Shown piece after piece: positions 48,368 to 59,135 of a DNA stretch of 64,000 nt. A model generated the notes under the pieces. It was not told the DNA's origin and did no database searches. It worked only from the letters and a program-made list of their open reading frames with translations. Numbering within the stretch: the first letter of the stretch is position 1; each line of letters opens with the position of its first letter. This DNA is from Pterobdella sp. o SKG-2022 (taxonomy: Eukaryota > Annelida > Clitellata > Hirudinida > Piscicolidae). Location: assembly GCA_964035795.1 (NCBI GenBank), contig OZ038321.1, positions 2,655,418 through 2,719,417 of the forward strand. Reading direction: 5' to 3'. A program made the translations under genes and the position numbers.

Positions 48368-50655
48368 GTGCCGTCTTAACCTCGTACGGCCCCACCTTTC
48401 ACCTCATCGTGTCACTTCTCGGTCTTTCAGGAATCTCAACTTGGCCGGCTTTGGAAAGGATGTCAATTTTATAAGCGATTTACTTATTAATTCTCCAATC
48501 TCTAAGGTTGATGACTTTGTTAGTTCCATGGACAAATTGTTTCTTTCGCTGATGAATTCTCATGCTCCTTTACGCAGTCATACTTTTCGCCCCAGCTTGC
48601 ATTCACACTTTCATCTGTCTGAAAATACTCTCTCTGCCAAACGCCGAAGAAGGAAAATCGAGAGACAGATATCCAGTCTCCGAAAGCTTTGTGTGCAAGT
48701 CCCTGATGATCTTTTACAGGAATTCCGTATTTCATGTAAACTCGCCCGCGCCGCCATTAACAAGTCACGTGCTGATTATCTTAATCTATCGCTATCTTCA
48801 GCGACACCTAACTCCAAAGCCTTTTGGAAAACGGCGAACTCCATACTTCACAGGTCTCCTCCACTTCCTCCGCGGACTCCTGCAGAATATGATCTTTTTG
48901 TTGAAAACTTTAGCACTTTTTTCAAGACTAAGATTGAGTTGATTCATAGCTCGTTACCGATCACTAATCTTCCCCGTCAGCCCTCCTTAACTGACAGTGA
49001 TCAATCAAATCTCTCATTTTTCTCACCTCCTAGTGTTGACGAAATCATCAAATTGATCAATTCTCTCCCAAATAAATCCTCACCTTTAGATATAATCCCT
49101 GTTTTCCTGCTGAAGCAGTTTTCCGGCATCTTCGCCTCCATTATATGCAAACTTTCGGCTCTTTCCTTTTCACAGGGTATTTTTCCAACTTCATTCAAAA
49201 CGGCGCAGGTAACCCCTTTACTGAAAAAATATAACCTAGACCCCATGCAATCATCCAATTATCGTCCAATTTCAAACCTCAGCACCATCTCAAAGATCTT
49301 AGAAAGGGTTGTTCTCAAGAGATTATCCTCTCATGTTTCTGTACTGCGTAACTTCAACCTTTTCCAGTCGGCGTATCGCTCACATCACTCAACGGAAACT
49401 GCGCTTTTGTACATCACTGACAGCCTCCGCAATATCTGTGCTACCGGGTCTGCGGCCGTCTTAGTGTCTTTAGATATTTCAGCAGCTTTTGACACCATTA
49501 ATCATCCAAATATGCTGCATATTCTTGAAGACTACTTTCACATTTCTGGCATTGCTTTATCCTGGTTTCAGTCCTATCTTTCCGAACGCAAGCAATTTGT
49601 TAAGATAAGCTGCTCTTCTTCTACCCCTGTCTCCCTTCGTTTTGGTGTTCCTCAAGGTTCTGTTCTTGGGCCCATACTCTTTTCTCTTTATACTTCTCCT
49701 ATTAGCGAGATCATACAGAAGCACGACGTTCTATATCATCAGTTTGCTGATGATATTACCCTCTTTACAAGCGCCTCTTACCTTGATCCTCATCCCAGCC
49801 TCACTAAGATATCTGAATGCATCACTGAGCTCAATCTTTGGTTTTCTAACAATCACCTCATGTTGAATCCTAACAAAAGCGAAGTGATGTTTGTCGGCAG
49901 TCCCATACTCCTTTCCAAATCCAATCTTCCCACTGAAGTAATCTTTGACGGCACTACTCTTTCCGTAACGTCCAAACTGAAGATACTAGGTGTAACTCTT
50001 GATTCTAGACTCAACTTTACACACTTTGTCTCTCAGATCATACAATCATCCAACTTTCATCTCCATGCGATCAGACAGGCACGCAAGTTCCTACCCTTTG
50101 ACACTGCCGTTGCTCTGATCATCTCTTTAGTTCTTTCAAGGATTGATTACTGTAACTCTCTTCTTTGTCGACTCCCGAACTGTCTTATTTCTAAGTTGCA
50201 ATCTCTCCAAAATCGCGCTGCTAAAACCGCTCTTCAAGCCGACTACTATTCTTCATCTCACACCTGTCTCGATCGCCTCCATTGGCTGCCGGTCGTACTA
50301 AGAGCCCAGTTCAAGTTGCTATGGCTCACGGCTAACATCTTATATTTTAATCAGCCGGCTTATCTATATGACCGTCTTTCCATTAGACAGACTCCTGAGT
50401 CTCTCAGGTCTTCCAACTCTGGTTTATGCCTACATCAGCCTGTCTCTTCTAAACCTTTCTTACATCGCTCCTTCTCGCATATCGCCCCTCACTTATGGAA
50501 CTCTCTTCCACTTAATGTCCGTCTTTCACCTTCTCTTAAAATTTTTCGCAAGCGTTTAAAAACGCATCTTTATAGCCAAATTTCTTTCTCATAGCCCTTC
50601 TGATTAGAACAGCGCCTCTGCAGCAAACCTAGTTTGCAAACTGTGCGCTCTACAA
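48368..50655 (+). mobile_element. 5'-truncated CR1/L2-type LINE, copy C
   Basis: Begins at the last codons of the endonuclease domain (CRLNLVRP), inserted into the (AAT)n tail of the upstream element. It ends with the family hairpin and an (AAT)n tail. It reads without a break across the point where copy A is inverted, and so serves as the reference for that rearrangement. Confidence 0.93.
48369..50594 (+). CDS. LINE reverse transcriptase, open frame (copy C)
   Basis: About 741 codons with no stop: the end of the endonuclease (LSPHRVTSRSF), a linker and the complete reverse transcriptase with LDISAAFDTINH, GVPQGSVLGP and FADDITLF. The CR1/L2-type C-terminal domain follows (LHWLPV, HLWNSLPLNVR) to TAG 50594. 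The intact FADD box and near identity to copy A indicate very recent insertion. There is no ORF1 and no full endonuclease, so it cannot move by itself. Confidence 0.9.
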   Translation, partial: CRLNLVRPHLSPHRVTSRSFRNLNLAGFGKDVNFISDLLINSPISKVDDFVSSMDKLFLSLMNSHAPLRSHTFRPSLHSHFHLSENTLSAKRRRRKIERQISSLRKLCVQVPDDLLQEFRISCKLARAAINKSRADYLNLSLSSATPNSKAFWKTANSILHRSPPLPPRTPAEYDLFVENFSTFFKTKIELIHSSLPITNLPRQPSLTDSDQSNLSFFSPPSVDEIIKLINSLPNKSSPLDIIPVFLLKQFSGIFASIICKLSALSFSQGIFPTSFKTAQVTPLLKKYNLDPMQSSNYRPISNLSTISKILERVVLKRLSSHVSVLRNFNLFQSAYRSHHSTETALLYITDSLRNICATGSAAVLVSLDISAAFDTINHPNMLHILEDYFHISGIALSWFQSYLSERKQFVKISCSSSTPVSLRFGVPQGSVLGPILFSLYTSPISEIIQKHDVLYHQFADDITLFTSASYLDPHPSLTKISECITELNLWFSNNHLMLNPNKSEVMFVGSPILLSKSNLPTEVIFDGTTLSVTSKLKILGVTLDSRLNFTHFVSQIIQSSNFHLHAIRQARKFLPFDTAVALIISLVLSRIDYCNSLLCRLPNCLISKLQSLQNRAAKTALQADYYSSSHTCLDRLHWLPVVLRAQFKLLWLTANILYFNQPAYLYDRLSIRQTPESLRSSNSGLCLHQPVSSKPFLHRSFSHIAPHLWNSLPLNVRLSPSLKIFRKRLKTHLYSQISFS

Positions 50656-50993
50656 ATAATAAATAATAATAATAATAATAAAAATTATTATTATTATTAT
50701 TATTATATAATATACTGTAAAAATTGATTTAATTTAAAGGGATATATTTGCGATGGTATTTGGTTTGAATAAAATTTTTTTTAGACAAATCTTAATTGAA
50801 ATACAGTTAAATTTATCAAAAATTATTGCTGCTTATTTGCTTAATAAGTTTAATAGAGTTCCTCCATAAACCGACGTAAAAAAACACTGCCAAATATTAT
50901 TTATAAGTAAGTTTAAGATGTCTCTAAAAAGTTGCAAGAAAAAAATAATTTAAATTATTAAATATTATTAAATTATATATAAAAAAATTCAAG
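50656..50993. other. AT-rich spacer, no gene seen
   Basis: (AAT/ATT)n continues to about 50705, then plain AT-rich sequence. Confidence 0.6.
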
Positions 50994-52551
50994 TTATTCA
51001 CAAAAATCTACCCTCATGCTCAAATGATTGACTACCTGTTTCAGCTTGTTCTTGCGTTGAATGAGAATGTCTGAAGTTATTTTAGGGACTCCATTAACAT
51101 AAGGAATCTTCCCACGGCATTCCGACGGGCAGTTGAAGGAACTGGTAATGACGTCATAAGATAAATCGATAGTATATTGATTTGTGAAGCTTCTTGGTTT
51201 AAATTATTTATATGTATATATATGATTTTTTAATTTATAATCTAACTTAAATACCTGCTACTGGAGTTAGCGTAGGCCATACGCGGTTTATCATCGTGCT
51301 GAAAGTTGTTCTGAGGAGAATATTTTATATCTTTTATATATTTTTAACCATCAACAACGTTTAAATAAAGTTTTGAGATCTTGTGTTTGAAATTTTATCC
51401 ACATATATTTTAGGAATTGTGTTATTATTAATAAGAATTCACTACCTAATACACTACTAATAAACACACTCAGTTCGAATTTCAACTTACCTATTTACAA
51501 CTCAGTAGTGTTAATCAATAAAATAACTTTTAATTTTCCAATAACCTTTGCTCTATATATTATTTGTAAGAGTATTATGGAAAAAATTTTATGAAAAGAA
51601 ATATACAAATATGAAATCATTACTAAGATACTGAAGAAAAGGAGCGAATGATGCTGAGAATAAGCCTGTGTTTTAAAAAAAAACGCTCACGAATTTGCAT
51701 GGGTTTTTTTTGTCAAGGCTCCTCTCGCAACGAGAACACAAACAAATAGAAGAAGAAGGACACTCAGAATCATAACCGCAATCAAATTCGTATTTATTAT
51801 TCTTTATTGTGTCACCTATAGGTGACAAGATGACACAGTGAGGCTCATAGAAAGAAAGACTGGAGTCAGTACGGTATATTTTTCTGTTGGAACATTCTGG
51901 AAAACAACAAGGCTGGTATTTTTGTAGAAGATCCGCTGAACTTTTTGTGTAGAAGTTTTGTTGGTCCTCTGGAGAAAGACATAGTGTGTTTAGTAAGCTG
52001 CTGTATGAGCATTTAGGCGAAAAGTTTGCTTGGGAGGTGTAATAGGAGTTATGTTGTGGTCTGTGAGGGCTGTGAGCTCGATGGTTGAAAGGAGGTTGTT
52101 TGTAAGAGTTTTGATGGCATTTTACGTTACAGTAGCAGTTATTACACACAAAATCATCGTAAGAGTTTGAAGAGTCTGAACTGGATGATGAAGCCAGCCA
52201 ACCCGGGTGCTTTTCAGTGTGGGAATCTTTTGAGGGGTAGAAGGGAGACGCTAGAGGGTTCGGCTTGCAGTTGTAACTGCTGTTAAAGTTATGTCCAGCC
52301 ATTTTACAATTACCACTTTTATTTTGAGAGCTGAATTCTGGGTGAGTGTGGGTGATAGGGATGTTATAGGTATTATTGTTTTGGTAGTCATCTTTTTTGC
52401 GGTTTTTCTTATGAGAAAAGTGATCATAACTTTCAAATATCAGGTTTCTATGTTTGCACTGGATCTGGCGTCGGTCGTGTTCATTTAAGTTGTAGGATCT
52501 GTGTGTTTGACTATTTTTTGAAAACGACTGAACCGGGAAACTTTTCCTCAT
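50994..52551 (-). CDS. Unrecognised cysteine-rich multi-exon gene
   Basis: Minus-strand exons 52551-51691, 51310-51255 and 51141 down to either a TAA at 50994-50996 or a donor GTAGTC at 51035. Junctions are AAATTC|GTGAGC, TCCTCAG|AAC, GCAG|GTATTT and TTACCAG|TTCC, with matching phases (0, then 2). If it ends at the TAA the product is 354 aa. Exon 1 starts at an ATG after several upstream stops and is rich in Ser, Asn, His and Tyr. It has scattered Cys pairs (CNNCYCNVKC, CCFPEC, CLCSRC) that could bind metal. After the joins the protein reads NPCKFNNFQHDDKPR and later FNCPSECRGKIPYVNGV. No signal peptide or membrane span is seen. I do not recognise the family; the splice structure is the main evidence for a real gene. 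Confidence 0.6.
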
Positions 52552-54942
52552 TTTAAATCCTTTTTCACAAATTTTTTAATATTAATGAGTTGTTAGGTTT
52601 TTTATAATTATCTTTTAAAATTCTTTCATATTAATTTTTCGGTGTGTTTTACTTATTGTGGCTTGTTAAATGATTCAATGCTTTGGTGTTTTGGATGTTA
52701 TGTTGATACTGTTGGTAAATTTGTTTGTAAACAAAGAACTATATTTAACATAAACCATTATTTAATCATTTTTTCACTATTATTTTGTTTTTGAATATTT
52801 ATTTGAAAAATCGGTTGAGTTAAAATTTTTCGAGTGCCATTTTTCTTATTAAATTTTTATAGGCTTTTCATATTTTTACAGAAGTAGTCGTAAGCTTGAG
52901 TTCACAGATAAAGATTTTATAATGAAGGCTAATACAGACCTATCCTTCACTGTCTATGAAAGTGGTGAAAAGTTGAAAACGGCCTATTTTTATAATGGCT
53001 TTTTGTGCCTTGCAAACTTTTAGCTTCAAAAAATTTTTTTTAAGTTGAGATTTAAAATTGAAGTTGAAAAAATTTGAGATTTGCTACGCTTTAATTGAAA
53101 CTTTCAGATTTTAAAATTTAGTTTATAAATTACTTTTTTTTTCTAAAAATTTTTGATTATAAATTATTTTATATAGCTCCACTGGCTAAACTTTTTTTTG
53201 TGACAAAATTTTTCTTCTTTAAACAAAAAAAAAATTTTTAAATGTTTTTTTTTCTGAAAAAATCTAAAATAAACGCTGTATAATAAATATATAAGTCCCC
53301 AGCCTACTCCAACGTAACGCCATATATTGAAAATACTTGGTCGGTAATTTAGCTATTAATTTCAATTTTATCAAAGTTTGTGAAGAAGACTGTCGAAGAA
53401 ATCGAATGTTCTCAAAAACAAGAACAAAGTCATGCTGGGATTACAGCTCAGCCATCCATGATGGATATACACAAAAAAGAGATGAAAGGTTATAATCTTC
53501 ACAATCATTGCATCTGTTGGTTTCAACTGTTAAGGGTTCTGCTAGTGTGAAGAATCAGTGAAAAATCATAGAAATAGTGGCACCAGGCCCGCCAAGAAGA
53601 TGAACGGTGTTGAAGAGGTAGGCTGATCGACAAAAAATTCAACTGTTTGGTTGTGTTGTCAGTTTGTTGTGCAGTGTATAAAACAGTTCAGTTTTGTTTC
53701 ACAGTTCAGTTGAGTTTTAGTTAAGTTAGTTTTGTTCTATATAAAAAACCTAGCATTCTCTTTTTTAAAGATTCACAAATTTCAGCTGATGTTTTATGAT
53801 GAAGCTAAATTTATAAAAAGTTATAGATTTTACTTTGAATCATTTTTTTAAAAGTTCTTTTGATGTAACAATTTTCTTTGTTTTCCTGTTACAAAATAGT
53901 TATATATTAAACTTTAAATAAAACACAAAATTTTATTATTTCAAAAAAATTAAAATTAAGAAAACAAAATTTATGAATACATTCAGGTTACTTGGAAAGA
54001 GATGAAGGCCACAATGGATTTATAATTTGAGCTTTGATGCTTCTAATGTTATTCAACAAATGGATATTGGTTTAAAAATGTCATTTTTGCTTACGAAAAA
54101 CTTCGTGAAATCTTAACAAGAATATTAAGCAAAAAAAATTTTTATATAGTTACAGACCTACCGTCCATTATATAAAGGCAGTACAGACCTACCGTCCATT
54201 ATATAAAGGCAGTACAGACCTACCCTCTATCTCATATGAAGGCGGTTACTTTTTGAAAACGGCCGAAGGTTGTTTGTGTTTTGAAAAATTTTGTGCTTAA
54301 AGATACTATAAAAAAAATTCAGAAAATTTTTGAATTTGATGGAATTTAGTCAAAAATGTTTAGGGTTTTGATTCACTCTAAAATATTTAATTTTTTCCGT
54401 TAACTCTTGCTTATTAATTATTTCATTCAAAAAATTTAATATCTATGAAAATCATTAAATTTTTTTCTAATTGTGAAAATTAAAAAAAATTTAAGCAAAA
54501 TAAACTATTACATAACTTTTATGCTTATTATTATATAACTGAAGGTTTTCGAAAATCTTCGTTTGAAACAAAAACCCGATTCTTCGTTAAATTTAATACA
54601 CTTTTGATGTTCTTGCTTATAGATTTAAGTTTTGCGTTTATTCGAAAATATTCAAAAAAATAATTAAAAAATAGAATTTTTATTCTGAATTTGATTCTTG
54701 TAACTCCCTTACAAAGTTTTTTTGTTGTCTTATTTCTTCTCTTAACCGCTGTATCTCGGATTCTTTTTTTTCTATTTTATCCAAGCTTTTCTTTATCATA
54801 GTGTCTTTTCGGCAAAACATCCTTGATAGACTAAGGCGAGAAACTGGGGTGTTTAATAATTAAATATCAATTATCCAACAATGGTATTTTAATTCTTCGA
54901 GTGTTTCCAATAACAGGAATACTAATACAATGTAATATTTAA
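52552..54942. other. AT-rich spacer, no gene seen
   Basis: Contains ATACAGACCTATCCTTCACTGTCTATGAAAG...GAAAACGGCC (about 52931-52985), related to the tandem repeat at 54151. The rest shows no coding or RNA feature. Confidence 0.6.
54151..54243 (+). repeat. 31-bp tandem repeat, three copies
   Basis: TACAGACCTACCGTCCATTATATAAAGGCAG occurs twice exactly (54151-54181, 54182-54212) and once diverged, followed by GTTACTTTTTGAAAACGGCC. The same order (repeat unit, then GAAAACGGCC) occurs singly at about 52931-52985. Confidence 0.9.
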
Positions 54943-55096
54943 GAAGCACTTTCTTTTATTCATAGATCAAAGCGCTCGCTAAAAATTTAAAGTAGCAAAA
55001 ACAAACTGTGAAACATATGCTAATTGTCGGCCCACGCGGGATCGAACCCGGTAATTCTAGATAGTAAGTCTAATGCTCTATCACTGAGCTAAACGG
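54943..55096 (-). mobile_element. tRNA-like SINE copy
   Basis: Minus strand: TAGCTCAGTGATAGAGC head, GGGTTCGATCCCGCGTGGGCCGACAATTAGCA, then the family body to AGCGCTTTGATCTATG. Confidence 0.82.
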
Positions 55097-55501
55097 ATTT
55101 ACTAATACATATTAAATTGGATATCAATTGCATAGTGTATTAGAAGAGATTATCGTTACTAGCCAATAATATATGCTTTAGACACAAACACAGGATTCGT
55201 CTAACAATGAAGCTTTTCGTGAGCAGGACTTTACTGAAAGCACGTGAAAAAAACTAAAAAATGTGATTCAGTGAAAAGAAAGTTTTGATAAATGAAAAAT
55301 AAGGAAAAATTTTAAGAAGAGTTTTTGAAATGAATCTAACAGAAATAAAAATAATGAGAATAAAGCGCTCGACGAAAATAAAGAAACATTAAAAATACTA
55401 TAAAATTGAGAGCATTAAAAGCTAAATGCCTGACTAATTGAAATCTATCAAACCCCTCACTACCCACTAGATTTTAATAAGGCTTATGTTGTTGACACAA
55501 A

Positions 55502-55566
55502 GTAGCACCCTGTGAAACCTATCAATTGCACAAGCAAAACCTCTTTTAAGGTGGATTTTACTTACA
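55502..55566 (+). repeat. Short dispersed repeat (GCCCTGTGAAACC family)
   Basis: GTAGCACCCTGTGAAACCTATCAATTGCACAAGCAAAACCTCTTTTAAGGTGGATTTTACTTA, a diverged third copy. Confidence 0.7.
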
Positions 55567-55619
55567 TTAAACCAATTTTAAAAATTTAACAAAATGTTTT
55601 AAAAATGTGTGTAACTCAC

Positions 55620-55671
55620 ACCAAGATTTGCGCTCGCAATTGTTACATTGGCAACCTTGGTCACAACGTGC
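55620..55671 (-). CDS. Possible small cysteine-rich exon
   Basis: Bounded on the - strand by TTCTGCAG|G and a consensus donor |GTGAGT. The 52-nt segment would encode ARCDQGCQCNNCERKSW, with metallothionein-like Cys spacing. It may belong to one of the neighbouring minus-strand genes, but no partner exon can be proven. Confidence 0.35.
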
Positions 55672-55695
55672 CTGCAGAATAATAATAATAATAAT

Positions 55696-55848
55696 GTGAT
55701 GTAATGCGGTATTTATAAAGCGCTTGCCACAAATTAAAGTAGCGAAAACACACTGTAGAAAAAGTATTAATTGTCGGCTCACGCGGGATCGAACCTGGTA
55801 ACTTTAGATAATTAGTCTAATGCTCTACCAGCTAATCTATACGAGCCG
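55696..55848 (-). mobile_element. tRNA-like SINE copy
   Basis: Full family structure on the - strand from a GGCTCGTATAG head to ATAAATACCGCATTACATC. It lies 25 bp beyond the small cysteine-rich exon. Confidence 0.85.
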
Positions 55849-56407
55849 ACTAATAAAAATAAAAAAATAATTAAAATCTTTGATTTTTCTTCAAAATGAA
55901 GTTTTTCAGCTACATTCATTTCAAGGGAAACAAAAATGTTCGATTAGACTTCATCATGAAAAATTGGTGTGTCGTCGTTGCTATGGAGAATATCCGATGT
56001 TACAACTAATAATATGAATGACATTACTAATAATAATGTAAAAAAAAATAATATACAGAAAAAAATAATAAAAACCTGATAGTAATAATGATCATTTCTT
56101 TTTTTATTTTTATTATTAAAAGCTTACATTACACGCTGAATCTTTTCTGAAATGGTTGTACCCCATGCCTCCTCCCATCCTCACTGACCTCAGTGACCTT
56201 TGTATCAATAATAATAATAATAATATTAATAATAAAAATAATAATATTAAAAGTTTATAATGCGTTTCACAATGGGGTTATCGGGGTTGTATAATGATGG
56301 TTGACCTTTTTCAAAGTTCAGTTTGAAGTTATGCTAATGATAGAAGATCGAAAGATGGTAAGGTCAAAAAAGAAAGCCACGGAAGGAAAAGATACACAGT
56401 GAAAAGA

Positions 56408-58165
56408 CTAGAAAATATTATCTATATAATGAGTTCCTAGACAAGACGGAAGTCTATCAACTACACAAACAACGGGGTCGACTGACTTGGAATACTGGGC
56501 TGGTTGAGTAGCCATCCTAGAGAAAAAGGTGCGTTGAGAAGGTCGACTAGTTCGCTCTGAACGGTTCGTTATCTTGGGGCCAAGAAACATTTCTCTAAAT
56601 TTAGAATCATTATCATAGTCGTTAGCGTCTGGACCAGTGAAGAACTCTTTGATGGCTTGGACTCTTGGGGGTTTCATAGGTTGGTTTTGTAGGAATTTAT
56701 TTTCATTCTTTATCGTTTTTGTAGTGCCATTTTTATGGGATTAAACACGAAAACACTGTGGAATAATGCTCATTGTCGACCCACACGGGATCGAATTCGG
56801 TAAGTTTAGCTAATTAGTCAAATCACCTATAAAATGAGCTATACGAGCCAAAAATTAATTAATATTTATGTGTAACAAACCAAGTATTTATTAAGAACTA
56901 AATTCACAATGCTTTTAGTAAGAAAATTCTACATTATCGTTTGATAATGTAAGATTTTCTTGTAGTTTAATATTTGTGTCTAGTACATTTATTAATAGCT
57001 AATTGATATTTATCACTTCTACAACTATATGCCCATTAAAAATAATAATTAAATCACCAATTATTATCTTCATAATGCTAAAAACTGACACAAACCTCTT
57101 TTTTGCAGGATTATTTCCTTTACACAGCCGGAATTTAAAATCATACGTATTGCTAAGAACATTCGCTGATAATGTATCTTCTAAAGGCATATCATTAGTT
57201 TCTTGGCTGTTGCTTGAATGGAGGGTGTTTTAAGGTGGTTAGTATTAAGTTTACTTTCGTTAATTGGCTCTATATCATTTTGGCCTTTTTATCATCAACA
57301 TCATTAGCACCACCACCATCATCATCGTCATCATCCCCATCATCAATGATAATGAGCAAAAATCTTATATAAAACAAACTTCATGTTGTACGTATCTAAG
57401 TCAAATTACGAAAAACTTAAAATTCTAATAAACTTTAAAAATAGTAATTTATAGAAAACAGACATTTCAGGTTAAAAAAATCCAGAAAGTTCTGACCTCT
57501 TAGAGAAATATCGACTAACAGAAACTTCAGGCCTTTCGTTCCCGGTTTCTTCTGGAGTGACAGTTAAACTAATATCAGCATATCTATTCATCCAAGGATT
57601 TACAGCGTTCGAAACACCTAAGAAATTTGACAAAATAACTAGCGACAAAATACATAGCGACAACTAGTGAAAAAAACTAGTTTGTCGAAATAACTAGCGA
57701 GAAAACAAGCAGCAGATAACTAGTCGAAAATAGCTAGTGCACCAAAGATACATTTTTTGAAGATACAAATAAAAAAAATTCAATTTAAAAATTTTTTTAA
57801 TAAAAAAATTAATTTAAAATAAAAAAAAATTTAATTAAAAAATTTTTTCAATAAAAAAATTTTTCTATATTTTTTTCATATTAGTCTTTAAATCTAACCA
57901 TTCCTTAAAAACAACTCCCCCATAGTTGTAAGGTGCACCAGCTGTTTTCAAACATTATGTCGTTAGTTATTCTGTCGCTACTTATTTTAAAATACCTTCG
58001 TCTGAGTTTCCAAAACAGTTGTTAAACCAAGGGAAAGGACAGCCGGGATCTTTGTTGGTAATGGGAGAATTGTTGCAAAAGTTCGTATCTCTCAGTTCCG
58101 AGTAGTATAGTGTTGGTGCTGGAGATTCTAATGGGCTGTGGAGTTTTTGATTCGTCTTTTTTAAC
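56408..58165 (-). CDS. Unrecognised multi-exon minus-strand gene (partial model)
   Basis: Three consecutive segments join with consistent phases. They are about 58165-57996 (donor GACGAAG|GTATTTT, phase 1), 57617-57497 (TTTCTTAG acceptor; donor AAGAG|GTCAGA, phase 2) and 57206-57096 (CAACAG acceptor; donor AAGAG|GTTTGT, phase 2). The protein reads TNFCNNSPITNKDPGCPFPW...FGNSDEG, then VNPWMNRYADISLTVTPEE, then SQETNDMPLEDTLSANVLSN. A fourth open segment at about 56700-56408 (KPPRVQAIKEFFTGPDANDY, ending in TAG) is probably the last exon, but its acceptor phase does not fit the third donor, so a small exon may be missing. The 5' end is unclear because a SINE sits right beside the first segment. 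No known domain is recognised. Confidence 0.5.
56744..56850 (-). mobile_element. SINE fragment inside the unrecognised minus-strand gene
   Basis: GGCTCGTATAGCTCAT head and GAATTCGATCCCGTGTGGGTCGACAATGAGCA on the - strand; the 3' body is cut short. Confidence 0.8.
56905..56965. repeat. Small foldback related to the GAAGCTTTTCG family
   Basis: ATGCTTTTAGTAAGAAAATTCTACATTATC, then GATAATGTAAGATTTTCTTG: complementary arms around a few bases. Confidence 0.65.
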
Positions 58166-58181
58166 TTTATCACCTATTCTT

Positions 58182-58345
58182 AATGTAATGTAATGCGGTA
58201 TTTATAAAGAGCTTTTCCTCATAGATCAAAGCGCTTGCTACAAATTTAATGTAGCGAAAACACACTGTGGAAAAGGTGCTAATTGTCGGCCCACGTGGAA
58301 TCGAACCCGGTAACTTTAGATTATTAGTCTAACGCTCAATTCCTT
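58182..58345 (-). mobile_element. tRNA-like SINE copy
   Basis: Well-preserved body and (ATTAC)n tail; head partly replaced (ATTGAGCGTTAGACTAAT). Minus strand. Confidence 0.85.
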
Positions 58346-58486
58346 GGACCAAAAAGCACTTTTTTGACACAAAAAACTGAATTGTCAAGCACTTCATAAT
58401 GTAAGTTGATATTTAAAAAATATTAAAGTGACAGATTTTTTAGACTACAAGCCCGAATAACGTCCAATTCGAAATACCAATATTGG

Positions 58487-58545
58487 TACCCCCACTTGAT
58501 AATGTAAGTTCAACTTACGAAAAGCTTCGTGAAATAGAATAAGCT
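58487..58545. repeat. Half copy of the GAAGCTTTTCGTAAG foldback family
   Basis: GGTACCCCCACTTGATAATGTAAGTTCAACTTACGAAAAGCTTCGTGAAATAGAATAA matches the right arm of the copy at 28611. Confidence 0.75.
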
Positions 58546-58563
58546 CCAAAAATAAAGATAAAA

Positions 58564-58692
58564 AACACAAAGTATTTATTAAATGACACGAAGCTTTTCG
58601 TAAGACTAGCTTACATTAGCAAGTGATATTCCATTTTTACTTGATAATGTAAGCTAGCCTTACGAAAAGCTTCGTGTCATTTAATAAATACT
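58564..58692. repeat. Complete GAAGCTTTTCGTAAG foldback, about 55-bp arms
   Basis: Left arm CAAAGTATTTATTAAATGACACGAAGCTTTTCGTAAGACTAGCTTACATT; right arm is its almost perfect complement ending AATAAATACTTTG. The loop is about 25 bp (GCAAGTGATATTCCATTTTTACTTGATA). It is the best reference copy of this family in the window. Confidence 0.88.
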
Positions 58693-59135
58693 TTGTTTGT
58701 TGTTTTTACTTTGAGATTCAGGCTATCGTACTTCATCAAACCCCAAAGTCTTTTCATTTAAATATGAAGTACTATTTTTTTCTCACCTGGGTCTTGAGTT
58801 AATGTAGTGGTCCCAGCAATTTTTGCCACTCATAATGGTAAACGTTAGTAGCTTTTATTTTTCGAATTTTTTTTATGGTTGTGAAATTCTTTTTTTTTGT
58901 ATGTTTATTTCATGAAAGAGATTTTTTTTATTTATTTAATTGTAAACATTGACGTTCAAGAAAAGTAAACAAAATTTAAATTTTCAGAATTATGAATAAT
59001 ATTGCTAAAAAACTTAGCATGGAATTTCTAAAAATAAATAACAATAAAAATACTAATGATGAAAACAATAATACTAATAATAGCAAAAAAAAATAATAAT
59101 AGTAAAAATAAAAAAAAAAGTATAATAATGAAATA

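Noticed and set aside
54151..54243. CRISPR-like array
   Set aside because: Repeats are directly adjacent without spacers, and the genome is eukaryotic.
55620..55671. Metallothionein gene
   Set aside because: Only 17 residues with CxC/CxxC spacing and no second exon; kept only as a low-confidence exon.
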